Shown in pieces: positions 62,814 to 64,000 of a stretch of DNA of 64,000 nucleotides; the first letter of the stretch is position 1, and the number at the start of each line of letters is the position of its first letter. The stretch is from contig JARUPZ010000015.1 of the NCBI GenBank assembly GCA_031213475.1, positions 10,320,528 through 10,384,527 on the forward strand, read 5' to 3'. The translations under genes and the position numbers were made by a program. Source of the stretch: Nereocystis luetkeana. Its lineage: Eukaryota > Sar > Phaeophyceae > Laminariales > Laminariaceae. The notes beneath the pieces were generated by a model. That model saw nothing but the letters and a program-made list of their open reading frames with translations, was not told where the DNA came from and did not search any database.

Positions 62814-63533
62814 TTACTCCCGTGCTCCATAATGTGCGGCCACCACCCTCGCGCCGCCTCCGTAGGTAGGAGGGACTCTATCAACGGTTGCTGCCGCAGA
62901 ATTGCAGAAACTCCGCGGACGATTGGGCCCCGCTGCCCCGTCTCCCGAAACTAGTTCAGGGCTCACCTCGGATGCGCCGTGCAGCATGTTGCCCCCCTCA
63001 CCCTGCCCCTCCGCCGCCTCCTTCGCGGCGTCGTCGTACGGCGAAGACGCAAGCCTCCCCGCCGAGCGCTCCTCATCTCTGGCACCAACGGCGGCAGCAG
63101 TCGCATCAGGGGGCACCTTGTCCTCCCGCTCCGGGTGGGTAGAGGAATCCTCAGCAGCAACAGCGCCACCGCCGTCACGATCACCCGAATTAGCTCCAGC
63201 CCCAGACCGAGCCCCAGCACCAGCAGAACCAGCACCTGGAACACCGTCATCGTCATCGCGACCCCACCCGTTGGCAGCGGAAACCGCGGTGGGTTTAGCT
63301 CGAGAATGACCTTCGCAGAGCAAGGAACTCGTGTCACGCATGCTCGAGGAGTGCGCCGGTCTCGGCCCCGGCACCGTCGGCGTCACCTTACCGCTTGGGT
63401 GTGACGCGCCCTGTGCGGTAAGACGGAAGTGGCAGGTTCCACGTTGGAACAGCGCGCGAGAGAAATAAAGTGGGGCGGGAGGGAGAGAGAGGTGGAGATA
63501 CAGTATTAATAGTAGTGAGAAAAGGGAGAACAC
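62814..63533 (-). CDS. Hypothetical Gly/Ala-rich protein, tandem-duplicate unit 2
   Basis: A 239-codon minus-strand frame: hydrophobic start (MFSLFSLLLILYLHLSLPPA, possible signal-like segment), then VPGPRPAHSSSMRDTSSLL, an Ala/Gly/Asp-rich middle (AGSAGAGARSGAGANSGDRD) and NMLHGASEVSPELVSGDGAA. Partly homologous to the 61563-62003 frame. The hydrophobic start lies over spacer that is not coding in unit 1, so the true start may be internal (Met near 63343). Family unknown. Confidence 0.3.
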   Translation of the reverse strand: MFSLFSLLLILYLHLSLPPAPLYFSRALFQRGTCHFRLTAQGASHPSGKVTPTVPGPRPAHSSSMRDTSSLLCEGHSRAKPTAVSAANGWGRDDDDGVPGAGSAGAGARSGAGANSGDRDGGGAVAAEDSSTHPEREDKVPPDATAAAVGARDEERSAGRLASSPYDDAAKEAAEGQGEGGNMLHGASEVSPELVSGDGAAGPNRPRSFCNSAAATVDRVPPTYGGGARVVAAHYGARE

Positions 63534-63574
63534 TACAGAAGAATATAGCGGTACAGTGTTGAAAACGCACAGGC

Positions 63575-64000
63575 AGTCTTTGACAACACGTGCATCAGAT
63601 CACGATATGACTTACACGAACTGTGCGAGGGGCACGACGCCGACGCAATCTTGCCGACCGACGGCTCGAAGAGCAGCAACAATGTCGACGTTCCGGGACG
63701 TTGCGGCGGCGGTGGTGCAGTCGGTGGCGATGAGGGAGAAGATGACTCAGGTTTCCAAGAGCTTTGGGAAGTTATAGGCCACAGAGGTGCATCATCGGAA
63801 GAGGAAGCGAGCGAAATGGCCACTCAAAGTCATCAGGAGGTCGCCCCCCCGGGAAATAGGCAACACCAAGCAAGCCTGTGCTCATTCATTTCCCTAAAGG
63901 GCGACGGCCTGATGACTTTCTGTGCTTACGTCACTCGCGGCGTCTCCAGATCATGTACACATGCCGCCTAGACCTTTCCAAAGCTCTTGAAATATGGGTC
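63575..64000. repeat. Inverted repeat, unit 2 (truncated by window end)
   Basis: The left arm 63580-63828 aligns with 62190-62435. The start of the right arm is at ~63925 (GTGCTTACGTCACTCGCGGC) and runs to the window edge. Same organisation as unit 1, so the inverted repeat predates the tandem duplication. Confidence 0.65.

Larger units (their letters stand above)
61650..64000. repeat. 1.39-kb tandem duplication (unit 2 cut by window end)
   Basis: CCTGTGCGGTAAGACGG occurs at 62024-62040 and ends again at 63426, giving a period of ~1386 bp. Alignment holds over Ala/Gly coding, a GAGAGA-rich spacer and the inverted-repeat module, with ~25-30% divergence and indels. Unit 2 continues past base 64000. 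Confidence 0.7.

Overview
This window is eukaryotic, gene-poor and dominated by repeats. I see no bacterial operons, rRNA genes or CRISPR arrays. The host is uncertain. A chromodomain Ty3/Gypsy element, Ala/Gly/Pro-rich and coiled-coil proteins with a likely spliceosomal intron, CCCTAA-type telomere-like tracts, long G/C homopolymers and many trinucleotide microsatellites would fit a large stramenopile genome such as a brown alga. That assignment is inference only (roughly 0.4 confidence). Nearly all recognisable coding matter belongs to transposable elements.

Layout. 1-16 kb: degenerate tandem repeats, 5'-truncated LINE copies (761-2030, about 9675-10083, 12252-13815, plus a decayed reverse transcriptase at 8437-8830), and short TIR elements (3760-4001; 6117-6436, which carries telomere-like repeats; 13335-13730). 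16.4-18.3 kb: copy 1 of a dispersed repeat (here called R), carrying a 671-bp insertion with a 10-bp target duplication. 20.3-20.9 kb: a small dispersed protein module followed by a near-perfect hairpin. 22-26.6 kb: copy 1 of a composite repeat (S), split by another LINE. 27.2-34.9 kb: copy 2 of R, split first by a 6.4-kb foldback element (28134-34555) and then by the left LTR of a retrotransposon.

34.88-49.24 kb: a 14.4-kb Ty3/Gypsy chromovirus-like element. In order it has an LTR, a repeat-rich Gag with a CCHC knuckle, a NADAR-family domain, protease, reverse transcriptase, RNase H, an integrase with HHCC and DDE motifs, a chromodomain, a Tudor/agenet-like tail, a nested MITE and the second LTR. 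The NADAR domain (a fold known for N-glycosidase and ADP-ribose/NAD-linked chemistry) inside a retroelement polyprotein is the most unusual item here. This copy is decayed by several frameshifts and nonsense codons.

49.3-64 kb: GC-rich minisatellites, copy 2 of S, copy 2 of the 20-kb protein module, a second copy of a short repeated N-terminal protein module (also at 15.4 kb), a tRNA-like fragment, one plausible host gene on the minus strand (59412-61231: coiled coil plus poly-Ala, one predicted intron), and a 1.39-kb tandem duplication whose units each contain a ~240-bp inverted repeat.

The nesting order can be read from the sequence. R is interrupted by the foldback element, by the Gypsy LTR and by a 671-bp element. 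The Gypsy 3' region and one LINE carry the same MITE. Several paralogous empty sites lie within the window, so element boundaries can be set without outside data.
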